Origin: Hymenobacter plasmatis
GTDB taxonomy: Bacteria > Bacteroidota > Bacteroidia > Cytophagales > Hymenobacteraceae
Direction of reading: 5' to 3'
Length of the DNA stretch: 44,660 bases
NCBI RefSeq assembly: GCF_020711255.1
Contig: NZ_JAJFAW010000035.1
Span: 1-44,660 of the forward strand
Program-made: the position numbers and the translations under genes
The notes under the pieces: generated by a model
Seen by the model: the letters and a program-made list of their open reading frames with translations, nothing else
Database searches by the model: none
What the model was told of the DNA's origin: nothing
In this document: piece by piece, positions 10,172 through 19,000 of the stretch
Layout: each line of letters starts with the position of its first letter
How positions within the stretch are numbered: position 1 is the stretch's first letter

Positions 10172-11299
10172 ATGATAATCGGCGTTCCTAAGGAAATTAA
10201 AAACAATGAAAACCGCGTGGGCCTCACGCCTGCCGGCGTTGCCGAATTGCGCAAGCACGGCCACACGCTGCTCGTGCAAAGCACCGCCGGCGAAGGCAGC
10301 GGCTTCTCGGACGACGAGTACAAAACGGCCGGCGCCACGCTGCTCTCTACCATCGCCGATGTGTACGAGCAGGCGGACATGATTATCAAAGTAAAAGAGC
10401 CGATTGCTGAAGAGTATCCCCTCATCAAGGAAAACCAGCTGCTGTTCACCTACTTCCACTTCGCCAGCGGCGAGGAGCTCACCCACGCCATGATTGAGCG
10501 CAAGGCCATCTGCCTCGCTTATGAGACGGTGGAGCTGACCAACCGCGCCCTGCCCCTGCTCATTCCGATGAGCGAAGTAGCCGGCCGCATGGCCCCGCAG
10601 GAAGGCGCTAAGTACCTCGAGAAGCCCCTGAAAGGCCGCGGCATTCTGCTGGGTGGCGTACCCGGCGTGAAGCCTGCCAACGTGCTGGTGCTCGGTGGTG
10701 GCGTAGTAGGTACGCAAGCTGCCAAAGTAGCTGCCGGCCTCGGTGCCCAGGTTACCATCATGGACATCAGCCTGAACCGCCTGCGCGAGCTCGACGACTT
10801 CATGCCCAAGAACGTGGTGACGCAGTACTCCAACGAGTACAACATTCGCGAAGCCATCAAGACGTCGGACCTGATTGTGGGCGCGGTGCTGATTCCCGGC
10901 GCTAAGGCTCCCCACCTCATCACCCGCGACATGCTGAAGACCATGCGTCCCGGCACCGTGGTTGTGGACGTGGCCGTGGACCAGGGCGGTTGTATCGAGA
11001 CCTGCCACCCCACCACCCACGAAAACCCGACCTTTATCATCGACGACGTAGTGCACTATTGCGTGGCCAACATGCCCGGCGCGGTGCCCTACACCAGCAC
11101 CCTGGCCCTGACCAACGCCACCCTGCCCTACGCCGTGAAACTGGCCAACCTGGGCTGGCAGGAAGCCTGCCGCCGCGACGAGGCCCTGCGCCTCGGCCTG
11201 AACGTGGTACACGGCGAAGTGGTGTACAAAGGCGTAGCCGAAGCCTGGGGCCTGCCCCTGGTGAACGTAGAAAGCGTACTGGAAGCCGCTACGGTTTAA
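10172..11299 (+). CDS. ald: alanine dehydrogenase
   Basis: A 375-aa NAD-dependent enzyme that interconverts L-alanine and pyruvate plus ammonia in the cytoplasm. Residues known from well-studied Ald proteins fall at the same numbers: R15 (NENRVGLTP), K75 (IIKVKEP) and H96 (YFHFAS). The Rossmann glycine motif VLGGGVVGTQAAKVAAGLGA lies near 172-190. Length is exactly typical of the family. It has its own TAnnTTTG promoter and a strong terminator, so it forms a single-gene transcript. Confidence 0.97.
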   Translation: MIIGVPKEIKNNENRVGLTPAGVAELRKHGHTLLVQSTAGEGSGFSDDEYKTAGATLLSTIADVYEQADMIIKVKEPIAEEYPLIKENQLLFTYFHFASGEELTHAMIERKAICLAYETVELTNRALPLLIPMSEVAGRMAPQEGAKYLEKPLKGRGILLGGVPGVKPANVLVLGGGVVGTQAAKVAAGLGAQVTIMDISLNRLRELDDFMPKNVVTQYSNEYNIREAIKTSDLIVGAVLIPGAKAPHLITRDMLKTMRPGTVVVDVAVDQGGCIETCHPTTHENPTFIIDDVVHYCVANMPGAVPYTSTLALTNATLPYAVKLANLGWQEACRRDEALRLGLNVVHGEVVYKGVAEAWGLPLVNVESVLEAATV

Positions 11300-11324
11300 A
11301 GTAAACGTTCCTTACTAAAAGTTG

Positions 11325-11359
11325 AAAAGCCTTCCCGACTTGAGCCGGGAAGGCTTTTT
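11325..11359 (+). terminator. intrinsic terminator of ald
   Basis: A perfect 13-bp stem (11325-11337 with 11346-11358, AAAAGCCTTCCCG) around an 8-nt loop, ending in TTTTT. The A-rich left arm would let it work on the other strand too. Confidence 0.93.
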
Positions 11360-11473
11360 GCTTAAAATGAAGCACTATCCGCCTCTTGTTGGGGTTGCAT
11401 CAGCTGGACTTTCGGCACTGGTTGGAGCATCTTCGCCGCTGTTTCGGTGTTCTTCGCTCTCGTCAGCTACGCT

Positions 11474-11492
11474 TTAGCTCAGATTAGCTCAG
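11474..11492. promoter_or_regulatory. direct repeat TTAGCTCAG x2, possible operator
   Basis: TTAGCTCAG occurs at 11474-11482 and again at 11484-11492, spaced 10 bp, one helical turn, 47 nt upstream of the LTA-synthase-like gene. The spacing suggests a protein binding site; no binding protein can be named. Confidence 0.35.
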
Positions 11493-11538
11493 CAGGGCAA
11501 CTGCTGTCGTTGAGCCGCTATTCCATACTTATTTATTG

Positions 11539-13452
11539 ATGTTTCTATCGCCTGCCATCCGTTTGCTGTTGCGCCGCTTCGCTTTGCTGCTGGGGGTGTA
11601 CACGTTGCTCCGGCTGGGATTTTATCTGTTCAACCTCGGCACGTTCCGAGGCATTGAGGCCAACGCGTTGCTGCTGGCCTTTGTGCACGGGCTGCGGTTC
11701 GACGTTTCGGCGCTGCTGTGGCTCAACCTGCCGCTGGTGCTGCTTTCGCTGCTGGTGCCGGTGTCGTCGCGGTACGGGCAGCAGTGGCTGCGCGGGCTCT
11801 TTGTGGGCCTGAATGCCTTTGGGTTCCTGCTCAACGTCATCGACTGGCAGTACTTTAAGTTTATCGGCCGGCGGCTCAGCAACGAGTGGCACACCATCGG
11901 GGGCGACATTCAGCGCCAGGCCGGCCAGATAGTGGGCCACTATTGGTACCTGCTGCTGCCGCTGGGCGCGCTGATATACCTGCTGTGGCGCCTGTGCCCC
12001 ATGCCCGACCCGGCAGCCGCAACGCCCCCGCCGAATACCCGGCGGCAGTGGGTGCTGCGTGGCCTGGAAGCGGCGGTAGTAGTTGGGCTGGTGGTGCTGG
12101 GCCTGCGCGGCGGCTGGCAACTCAAGCCCCTGCGCACCGGCTCGGCATTTGAGCAGCAGCCCGCCGTACTGGGCCACCTGGCCCTGAACAGCACGTTTAC
12201 TGTGCTCAAATCAGTGGATGAAGTGCCGATGGAGCGCATCGGCTTCTTCCCAACTGCTGCGGCCCTGCGCCCCGCCCTGGGAGCTGCCGCTTTGCCATTG
12301 CGGCCCGCCACACCCGCCATGCCCGACAACGTGGTGGTGCTGCTGCTGGAAAGCTTCGGCTCCGAATACACTGGCGTAGAAAACGGCGGCAAGGGCGGCT
12401 ACACTCCGTTTTTCGATTCTCTGGCCACCGCACCGGGCGCGCTGCTCATGCGCGAGAACTATGCCAACGGTCGCCGCTCCATCGAAGCGCTGCCGGCAGT
12501 GCTCTCCGGCCTGCCCTCGATAATGGACGAGCCATTTATCACCTCCAGCTTCCAGACGGCCGAGCTGCACGGGCTGGGCGAAATATTGGGCCGGCACGGC
12601 TACGCCACGGCCATGTACCACGGCGCCGCCAACGGCACCATGGGCTTCGATATGTTTGCCGGCATTGCCGGGATGCAGCACTACTACGGCCTGAACGAAT
12701 ACCCCGTCGGCATCGGCAGTCCCGACTACGACGGGCACTGGGGCATTTTCGATGAGCCGTACCTGCAGTATTTCAACCGCCAGCTGGCGGCCACTAAACA
12801 GCCGTTTTTCGCCACCCTGTTTACGCTCAGCGCGCACGACCCCTTCAAGCTACCGGAGGCGTATAAGGACAAGTTTCCGGCTGGCACGCTGCCCATTCAC
12901 CCCACCATTGCCTACACGGATTTGGCGTTGCGGCGCTTTTTCCGGGCGGCCAGCCAGCAGCCCTGGTTCGGGCACACGCTCTTCATCCTCACCGCCGACC
13001 ATACCTCGCAATCAGACCAGGAGGGCTACGAAAACCCATTGGGCAATTTCAAAACGCCCCTGCTATTTTTCCACCCGGGCCAAACGCTGCCAGCCACCAA
13101 CACCCACCGCATCACCCAGCAGGCCGACGTGCCGGCTTCGGTGCTCGATGTGCTGGGGCTGCGGCAGGATCAGCAATTGCTGCTGCCATTCGGTTCCTCA
13201 GTCTTCGACGCGGCCAGTCCCGGCCGGGCCATTTTCCGCGACGGCGACTCCTACTTCCTCGTGCACTCGGATTTTGTAACGGAGCTCACCAACTCCAATA
13301 CCGTGCGGCTGTACCCCTACCAGACCCACTTCATTCCCACCAAGCCCGTGGCTAATCCCGACCCGGCGCTTGTGAAAAAATACGGCGATGAGCTACGCGC
13401 CTGCGTGCAGTTTTACGTCAACGGCCTGCTCGACAACCGGCTGTATAAATGA
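11539..13452 (+). CDS. LTA synthase-like membrane sulfatase-fold enzyme
   Basis: A 637-aa inner-membrane enzyme: five predicted membrane helices in the first 200 residues, then an external alkaline-phosphatase/sulfatase-fold domain. Signatures are NVVVLLLESFGSE (metal site), NGRRSIEALPAVLSGLPS (candidate nucleophile serine), MYHGAANGTMGFDMF, TLSAHDPFKLP and LTADHTSQ. Gram-positive relatives polymerise glycerol-phosphate and MdoB moves phosphoglycerol to glucans. In Bacteroidota the family more likely transfers a phospho-head group from lipid to an envelope glycan or lipid; the substrate is unknown. The ATG at 11539 is preferred over the TTG just before it. A TAA-rich AT stretch precedes the start. 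Confidence 0.88.
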   Translation: MFLSPAIRLLLRRFALLLGVYTLLRLGFYLFNLGTFRGIEANALLLAFVHGLRFDVSALLWLNLPLVLLSLLVPVSSRYGQQWLRGLFVGLNAFGFLLNVIDWQYFKFIGRRLSNEWHTIGGDIQRQAGQIVGHYWYLLLPLGALIYLLWRLCPMPDPAAATPPPNTRRQWVLRGLEAAVVVGLVVLGLRGGWQLKPLRTGSAFEQQPAVLGHLALNSTFTVLKSVDEVPMERIGFFPTAAALRPALGAAALPLRPATPAMPDNVVVLLLESFGSEYTGVENGGKGGYTPFFDSLATAPGALLMRENYANGRRSIEALPAVLSGLPSIMDEPFITSSFQTAELHGLGEILGRHGYATAMYHGAANGTMGFDMFAGIAGMQHYYGLNEYPVGIGSPDYDGHWGIFDEPYLQYFNRQLAATKQPFFATLFTLSAHDPFKLPEAYKDKFPAGTLPIHPTIAYTDLALRRFFRAASQQPWFGHTLFILTADHTSQSDQEGYENPLGNFKTPLLFFHPGQTLPATNTHRITQQADVPASVLDVLGLRQDQQLLLPFGSSVFDAASPGRAIFRDGDSYFLVHSDFVTELTNSNTVRLYPYQTHFIPTKPVANPDPALVKKYGDELRACVQFYVNGLLDNRLYK

Positions 13453-13655
13453 TTGAGCTAATGTACGCTTACTCCTTTCGCAAGGAAACTGAGTAAGTAA
13501 CATACAAGCAAGCTGCCCTGATTTTCATACAAGCGCGAGCTGAATAATCAGTTGTATTATTAATAAAATATATTATATTTATAAGAATAAAGTGTGGGTT
13601 TGCGTGCCGGTCTCGGGCAAGAAATAAGGTGGCGTTTGTTACTGGATTGATAAGT

Positions 13656-14540
13656 ATGACCGAAGAGTCTCTGATACCCGAAGACGAGCCTTTGGCAGAT
13701 TCCAGCGGCCCTTCTGCCGCCGCAACGGCAAGCCATGCGATTCCCGAATCTACCGGGCCAATGCTCCCCTCGGCCAGTGCAACTATGGAAGTCCACCACC
13801 ACGCGGCCGCGCATCATAAAAAGAAGTGGAAAGAGTATCTGCTGGAATTCTTCATGATATTCCTTGCGGTTACGCTGAGCTTCATGGCCGAGAACATCCG
13901 GGAGCATTATGTGGAAGGTCAGCGCGAACGAGAATACGCCCGGTCGCTTTATGATGACTTGCGCGTTGATACCCTGACCATCCGCCGAACACTTCGGGAG
14001 AAGATTTGGGCGGGCCAGAAAATTGATAGCCTGCAAAGGATATTAGATGCAAACACTATCGCGGAGAACAACGAGCGAATTTATTACTATGCGCGCGTCA
14101 TGAACCTAGCAGATGTGTTTACTGCTCAGGATGTAACTTATACGCAGCTACTCCAATCGGGCAATTTTCGCTATTTCAAAAATGCCGGTCTGTATAAGAG
14201 ATTATCTGATTATTATAATCTGTACAAAAGGTATGAGGGTATGGAACAAGGTGGATTAGCACCATCTGACGAATTGTATATTACAGAATCGCAGTTGTTT
14301 AACGCCCGTGATTTTAACAGCCTCTATGCGCCAAAGGCGTTTAGCTATTTTGCGGTGCTGCAGCGCCCTAACCACCGTTTTGCCCCGGTGAAGCAGGATG
14401 CCCAGAGTCTAAACTTGCTAAACCTACGCGCTGGCAGGAGTCAAGAGTTGATTGGCGCTTCGATTTTCTTCTTGAGCGCGCTGGAGGCAAATTCCACTAC
14501 GCTCCTTCATGACCTGAAAACGGAATACGATTTGGAATAA
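13656..14540 (+). CDS. single-pass membrane protein with long helical domain, unknown function
   Basis: A 294-aa protein. Residues 1-45 are a disordered acidic/serine-alanine tail, followed by a His/Lys cluster (HHHAAAHHKKKWKEY), one membrane helix at about 61-78 (LLEFFMIFLAVTLSFMAEN), then a charged helical region starting IREHYVEGQREREYARSLYDDL. This architecture resembles Bacteroidota DUF6090-like membrane proteins, but I do not recognise a function. The ATG at 13656 is preferred over a GTG at 13629. Codon use is AT-richer in the middle (TATTATAATC runs at about 14211-14220) than in neighbours. The gene stands alone, with AT-rich upstream DNA containing TATATTTA at 13574-13581. Confidence 0.75.
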   Translation: MTEESLIPEDEPLADSSGPSAAATASHAIPESTGPMLPSASATMEVHHHAAAHHKKKWKEYLLEFFMIFLAVTLSFMAENIREHYVEGQREREYARSLYDDLRVDTLTIRRTLREKIWAGQKIDSLQRILDANTIAENNERIYYYARVMNLADVFTAQDVTYTQLLQSGNFRYFKNAGLYKRLSDYYNLYKRYEGMEQGGLAPSDELYITESQLFNARDFNSLYAPKAFSYFAVLQRPNHRFAPVKQDAQSLNLLNLRAGRSQELIGASIFFLSALEANSTTLLHDLKTEYDLE

Positions 14541-14740
14541 CGGCACCACGCTTATGGAGCAGGACCGAGCCAAGTTTCCGAACGGCAAGCGGGCACTGAA
14601 GAAGTGCTGCTCAAGCCACCTGCACTATCATAAAGCCCAACAAACTTTATCAAACTGATTTCAGCTCAATTTCAGCCATAATTCGTTTTTTGTGCACTGT
14701 TCATTTTCCGCTTGCTAAGTAGCCGTTCAAAAGCAAATGG

Positions 14741-14810
14741 GTTGTCAGGCAATGGCTTAAACCCATACTGACAACGGATAACGAGCAACTGACAGCAATT
14801 GCCTGACAAC
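14741..14810. repeat. imperfect inverted repeat upstream of the regulator
   Basis: GTTGTCAGGCAATGGC at 14741-14756 is the inverse complement of 14795-14810 apart from one base. The interior contains two more TGACA-type words. It lies about 70 nt upstream of the -7 box of the response regulator and could be an operator or a cruciform; GTTGTCAG-type repeats also occur at 30432-30503. Confidence 0.55.
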
Positions 14811-14879
14811 TTAGTAGCGGGCAGCGCAAACGCCTGGGGCTGGGGTAATGGAAGTCGTCGTATGGAATCGCCACGCAGC

Positions 14880-14887
14880 TACCTTTG
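14880..14887 (+). promoter_or_regulatory. -7 box TACCTTTG of the two-component system
   Basis: An exact TAnnTTTG match, identical to the rnpB box, 27 nt before the ATG at 14914. The implied leader is about 20 nt. Confidence 0.65.
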
Positions 14888-14913
14888 CGCTCCTTCGCGC
14901 AAGCTGCTATTTT

Positions 14914-15585
14914 ATGAGAATCTTACTGGTAGAAGACGAAGCCAAACTCAGCTATTTCGTTCGCAAAGGCCTGGAGGGCGAAGGCTACTGGGTAGATGCC
15001 GCCTTCGATGGCCAGTTGGGCCTGAGCATGGCCCTGCGCGGAGAGTACGATTTGGTCATCCTGGATGTCAGCCTGCCCCAACTCAACGGCTTCGAGGTGT
15101 GCCGCCGCCTGCGGGCCGAACGGCCCCAGGTAGCCATCCTGCTGCTCACGGCGTTGGGTGGCATTGCCCATAAAACGGAGGGGTACGACGCGGGCGCCGA
15201 TGACTACTTGGTGAAACCCTTCGAATTTCAGGAATTGATACTGCGGGTGCGCGCCCTCTACCGCCGCTACCACGACGCGGGCCCTGGCCGCACCCTCTGC
15301 GTAGCCGACCTCACCCTGCACCTCACCACCAAGCGCGTGGAGCGCGCCGGCCGCCCCATTGCCCTCACCGCCCGGGAGTATGCGCTGCTCGAATACCTGC
15401 TGCTAAACCACGGCCAAGTAGTATCGAGGGTCGACATCGCGGAAAAAGTCTGGGATTTGAAGTTCGACACCAACACTAACATTATCGATGTGTACATCAC
15501 CTACCTGCGTCGTAAGATTGACAAAGACTTTTCGCCTAAGCTCATCCACACGGTAGTAGGCATGGGCTATGTGCTAAGAGACTGA
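14914..15585 (+). CDS. OmpR/PhoB-type response regulator
   Basis: A 223-aa DNA-binding regulator. Residues 1-118 are a receiver with phosphoacceptor D51 (VILDVSLPQ), switch threonine in LLLTALGG and the conserved lysine in DDYLVKPFEF. Residues about 130-223 are a winged-helix domain (LTAREYALLEYLL, NIIDVYITYLRRKID, HTVVGMGYVL). The ATG at 14914 gives the canonical MRILLVEDE start; an earlier ATG at 14848 overlaps the promoter box. It heads a run of same-strand genes: histidine kinase and then a tripartite RND pump, so it most likely controls efflux in response to metal or toxic-compound stress. The inducer is not visible. Confidence 0.94.
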   Translation: MRILLVEDEAKLSYFVRKGLEGEGYWVDAAFDGQLGLSMALRGEYDLVILDVSLPQLNGFEVCRRLRAERPQVAILLLTALGGIAHKTEGYDAGADDYLVKPFEFQELILRVRALYRRYHDAGPGRTLCVADLTLHLTTKRVERAGRPIALTAREYALLEYLLLNHGQVVSRVDIAEKVWDLKFDTNTNIIDVYITYLRRKIDKDFSPKLIHTVVGMGYVLRD

Positions 15586-15855
15586 AGGGTAATAATTAAA
15601 GCGGACTTCATCCACAAATTGGCACTGACGGGGAATGAGACAAATGTGACGCTGTCTAGGCTCGATTTGCTGGAAAGCACCGAGTTTATCCTCTTACCAA
15701 TTCCACAGCCCTTAACTGGACGCTACCGAGCTTCTTAGGTTCCTGACGTGCTCAATAAAAACCGCCAATGCCAACCTTGTGAAACCCGCCACCAAAAATC
15801 ACCAATTCGTCTCTTCCCTTTGTCATTAGCGACTCGCCACTAGTTATTAAATAAA

Positions 15856-17205
15856 GTGTCAATCCGCACCCGCTTAACGCTTTTCTTCGCCGGCCTGATG
15901 CTGGCCCTGGTTGCGGCGGTGTCGTGTGGGGTGTACTTTTTTGAGCGCAACAGCCAGCGGAACCTGTTCGAGGGGCTGCTGCTTCGCAAGGCCGAGGCCA
16001 CGGCCAAGGTGTATGTGCGTAAGCACGAACGCCTGGAACCGACCGATGCCATCCTGCTGCTAACCCAGCAGAACCAGTACGAGGCCATCTACAACGAAGG
16101 CAATAAGCTGGTGTATGCCAGCCGCCCCAACCCCGAACTACTAATCACCCCCCGCTTTCTGCAGCGGGCGCGCGCCGCCGGCCGGGTGCATCTGAGCCAG
16201 GAGCGGGCGCAGGGCGTTGCGCTCTTTTACCAGGATGGCAGGGAACGGTTTGTGGTGGTGGTAACGGCTGAAGACAAGTTTGGCCAGGAGGCACTCCTAC
16301 GCCTCCGCAACAACTTGTTCATTACCAATATACTGGGATTGGCGCTGGTTGTCGCGTTGGCTAACCTTTTTGCGGGCCACGCACTTAGGCCGGTGCAGCG
16401 CCTAAGCCGGGAGATTCAGGCCCTCTCCTCCCGCACCCTCGACCAGCGGCTTTCCACCGGCAACGGGCGCGACGAGCTGGCCCGTCTCTCAGCTCAATTT
16501 AATGCCCTGCTCGCCCGTCTGGCCGATACGGTGGCCCAAAACCGCAATTTTGTGTGGCATGCTTCGCACGAGCTGCGCACGCCCCTGGCCAACCTGTTGG
16601 GCACACTCGACATCTCCCGGGCCTACGACGAACGGCCCCAGGAACTGCGGGCCACCCTCACCTCGGCCACCGAGGAGGTGCGCCGCCTCATATCGCTCAC
16701 CAATGACCTGTTGCTGCTGGCCGAATTGAGCCAGGAGAAACCCGCTCATGACCTGCTGCTGGAGCCCGTGCTCCTCACCGAGCCCCTGCTCGATGCCGTG
16801 CAGGCCGTGCAGCGCCGCTACCCCGCCACCACCATCGAGCTGCACCTGCCCGAGGCCGTGGAGGACTGCCAGGCCCGGGCCCACGCCGAGCTGCTCACCC
16901 TGGCCCTCATCAACCTGCTCGACAATGCCTGCAAGTACTCGCCCCCCGGCTCACCGGTGCTGGTGAGCCTGGCGGCCAGCCCAGGCGGCTGCACCTATAC
17001 CGTACGCGACACCGGCGTCGGCATCGGCCCCGATGCGTTGCCGCACATCTTCGAGCCGATGTACCGGGCCGAGGCCGTGCGCGCCCGCTTCAGCGGCAAC
17101 GGCGTGGGGCTCAGCCTGGTGCAACGCGTGGCCGAGCTCCACGGCGGCGGCATTACCGCCAAATCGGTAGTCGGGGAGGGCACGGAGTTTAAGCTCTGGC
17201 TGTGA
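15856..17205 (+). CDS. sensor histidine kinase with HAMP domain
   Basis: A 449-aa inner-membrane kinase. Membrane helices at about 8-30 and 154-176 bracket a periplasmic sensor domain of about 125 residues; HAMP follows (LRPVQRLSREIQAL). The phosphoacceptor is H238 in ASHELRTPLANL, and the ATPase domain shows N-box LINLLDNACKYS, DTGVGIGPD and GNGVGLSLVQRVAELHGG. Translation starts at GTG 15856 (MSIRTRLTLFF), the only start that keeps the first helix intact. The 270-nt gap after the regulator is long for a two-component pair, so a separate promoter is possible; I see no exact -7 box there. Partner is surely the OmpR-type regulator at 14914. Confidence 0.93.
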   Translation: MSIRTRLTLFFAGLMLALVAAVSCGVYFFERNSQRNLFEGLLLRKAEATAKVYVRKHERLEPTDAILLLTQQNQYEAIYNEGNKLVYASRPNPELLITPRFLQRARAAGRVHLSQERAQGVALFYQDGRERFVVVVTAEDKFGQEALLRLRNNLFITNILGLALVVALANLFAGHALRPVQRLSREIQALSSRTLDQRLSTGNGRDELARLSAQFNALLARLADTVAQNRNFVWHASHELRTPLANLLGTLDISRAYDERPQELRATLTSATEEVRRLISLTNDLLLLAELSQEKPAHDLLLEPVLLTEPLLDAVQAVQRRYPATTIELHLPEAVEDCQARAHAELLTLALINLLDNACKYSPPGSPVLVSLAASPGGCTYTVRDTGVGIGPDALPHIFEPMYRAEAVRARFSGNGVGLSLVQRVAELHGGGITAKSVVGEGTEFKLWL

Positions 17206-17898
17206 AGGATAAGCAAGTGAATTGCCCAGATTAGAAACTTCTAATCTCATTCCAACCCCACGTTAATACGGCCCCCGCACCTTTGTGCTTTTCAAGCTAA
17301 TAGAGAAGCACAACAGTCAGGTGACGCAGGCTCGAACGTTTCGGGTAGGCACGCCGACGCACCGCCTTTTAAAAAAGCTCGTCGGCCCAGCATGTATGCC
17401 AAGGCCTACATAGCCTGCTGAAGGCGAGCACTATCCAAGGCAAAAACCCTCTCTGAAAGCTGTAGATGCAGGAAAAAATTGAATGCATTTAAACATTGCT
17501 TCATATCCGCTTCATGCCACGTGGACTTGGTTTGTGCCGTCAACCCACGACATAAGCGGCGCAGCATCGGCACTCCCACCCCTCGATTTGCTTTCCCGGC
17601 TTGGATTGGCACCGGCGCTTTTGCCGGCAACTTCTGGCTTGCTGCTACTTGAGCCAAGCCCACTTCCACGCATGTACGAATCCGAGTTAGGCAGCCCTGG
17701 AAAGTCGATGAATGGCATAGCGCGGCACCGATACCCTTCGGTCAGCCACCAGCCCAATCGACAGCCCGCCTGCCTGATTAGCCAATTGGCCCAAGCCCCT
17801 CCACACATCACGGGTCAGGCAGTCACCGGGCAAGCCTCTTGCCCGGAATAAAATATTCTATGCCCAACCAAATGCCTGTCTTATTACCTAAGGTTCTT
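17206..17898. other. 693-nt leader between kinase and efflux genes
   Basis: No convincing gene; frames present lack family signatures and overlap each other on both strands. Visible structure: a 20-bp dyad at 17228-17247, a near-consensus -7 box CACCTTTG at 17278-17285, a 7-bp stem GCCGACG/CGTCGGC (17353-17359 with 17380-17386), and a GCTTCAT direct repeat at 17498-17504 and 17509-17515 with 11-bp spacing, as OmpR-type regulators favour. Confidence 0.6.
17228..17247. promoter_or_regulatory. 20-bp perfect dyad, candidate operator
   Basis: AGATTAGAA at 17228-17236 is perfectly mirrored by TTCTAATCT at 17239-17247 around AC. A two-base loop makes a terminator unlikely, so a dimeric repressor or activator site is the better reading. 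It lies about 31 nt upstream of CACCTTTG (17278-17285), a one-mismatch -7 box. Confidence 0.45.
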
Positions 17899-18984
17899 AT
17901 GAAAAGAGTGTTCATGCTGCTGAGCTGCGGTGTTTTGTTCTATACCACCGGCTGCAAGGAAGAAAAAAAGGAAGTAGAAGAGCAGATTAAGCTGGTCGCG
18001 ACCAGTCCCCTACAGAAGGACACGACCATCACCAAAGAGTACGTGGCCCAGATCCACTCCTTCCAGCGCATTGAGCTGCGGGCCTTGGAGAAAGGATACC
18101 TGGAGAAGATTTTTGTCGACGAAGGCCAGCACGTATCGCAGGGCCAAACCATGTTTCAGATTAAGCCCACGATATACCAAGCCGAGCTGAAAAAATCGCA
18201 GGCCGAAGCCAACTACGTGGGCCTCGAATACCAGAACACCAAGAAGCTGGCTGACAAGAACATCGTATCCGGTAGCGAGCTGGCGCTGGCCCAGGCCAAG
18301 TACGACAAGGCCAATGCCGACGTGTCATTGGCCCAGACGCACCTGCAGTTCACAACGGTGAAGGCCCCGTTCAGCGGCATCATGGACCACTTCCAGGGCC
18401 GCCTGGGCAGCTTGGTGGATGAGGGCGACCTGCTGACGACGCTCTCCGACAACAGCAAAATGTGGGTGTACTACAACGTGCCGGAAGCCGAGTACCTGGC
18501 TTATAAGCAGCACGCCAAAGCCAGCGACAAAGCCACGCAGGTGAAGCTGCGGATGGCCAACAACGAGGAATTTGACAAGACTGGCGTGGTACAAACCATT
18601 GAGGCTGATTTCAATAATGAAACCGGCAACATCGCCTTCCGCGCCACCTTCCCCAACCCCGACGCGCTGCTGCGCAACGGCGAAACCGGCAGCGTGCTCA
18701 TGACCGTGCCGCTGAAAAACGCCCTCATTATCCCGCAGAAAGCCACGTTCGAAATCCTGGAAAAGAAGTACGTCTTCGTGGTTGGGAAAGACAACGTGGT
18801 GCACCAACGGGAAGTGGGCATCGCCTCCGAAATGCCCGACCTGTACATCATTACTTCCGGCATCACGGCCAACGACCGGATTTTGCTGGAAGGCCTGCGT
18901 AAGGTGAAGGATGGCGACAAGATTAGCTACGATTATAAGGCGCCGATGACAGTCATTTCGCACCTGAAAGCATACAGCGAATAA
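17899..18984 (+). CDS. RND efflux periplasmic adaptor (membrane fusion protein), lipoprotein
   Basis: A 361-aa adaptor that bridges pump and outer-membrane channel. The ATG at 17899 gives a lipoprotein signal peptide with lipobox T-T-G-C19; two upstream in-frame ATGs would bury it. Family features: beta-barrel/lipoyl half at about 35-75 (QIHSFQRIELRALEKGYLE, DEGQHVSQGQ), an alpha-hairpin at 85-140 (AELKKSQAEANYVGLEY...), second lipoyl half TVKAPFSGIMDHFQGRLGSLVDEGD, and the C-terminal barrel. It is first in an adaptor-pump-channel order typical of AcrAB-TolC-like systems. A 151-nt gap containing a palindromic repeat separates it from the pump gene. Confidence 0.94.
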   Translation: MKRVFMLLSCGVLFYTTGCKEEKKEVEEQIKLVATSPLQKDTTITKEYVAQIHSFQRIELRALEKGYLEKIFVDEGQHVSQGQTMFQIKPTIYQAELKKSQAEANYVGLEYQNTKKLADKNIVSGSELALAQAKYDKANADVSLAQTHLQFTTVKAPFSGIMDHFQGRLGSLVDEGDLLTTLSDNSKMWVYYNVPEAEYLAYKQHAKASDKATQVKLRMANNEEFDKTGVVQTIEADFNNETGNIAFRATFPNPDALLRNGETGSVLMTVPLKNALIIPQKATFEILEKKYVFVVGKDNVVHQREVGIASEMPDLYIITSGITANDRILLEGLRKVKDGDKISYDYKAPMTVISHLKAYSE

Positions 18985-19000
18985 GCTGACGGACCCAAGC

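Larger units (their letters stand above)
14541..14913. other. intergenic region before the OmpR-type regulator
   Basis: A 373-nt gap. It holds an AGCTCAA motif at 14663-14669, a 16-base imperfect inverted repeat (14741-14756 with 14795-14810, one mismatch, core GTTGTCAGGCAAT) and the promoter box at 14880-14887. A 34-codon frame starting at 14553 has no recognisable product. Nothing else is seen. Confidence 0.6.

Noticed and set aside
14553..14657. 34-codon frame after the membrane protein gene
   Set aside because: Too short, no motif and no promoter; probably chance.
17483..17851. 122-codon plus-strand frame and overlapping minus-strand frames in the efflux leader
   Set aside because: No signal peptide or family motif, and frames on both strands are of equal quality, so none is supported.
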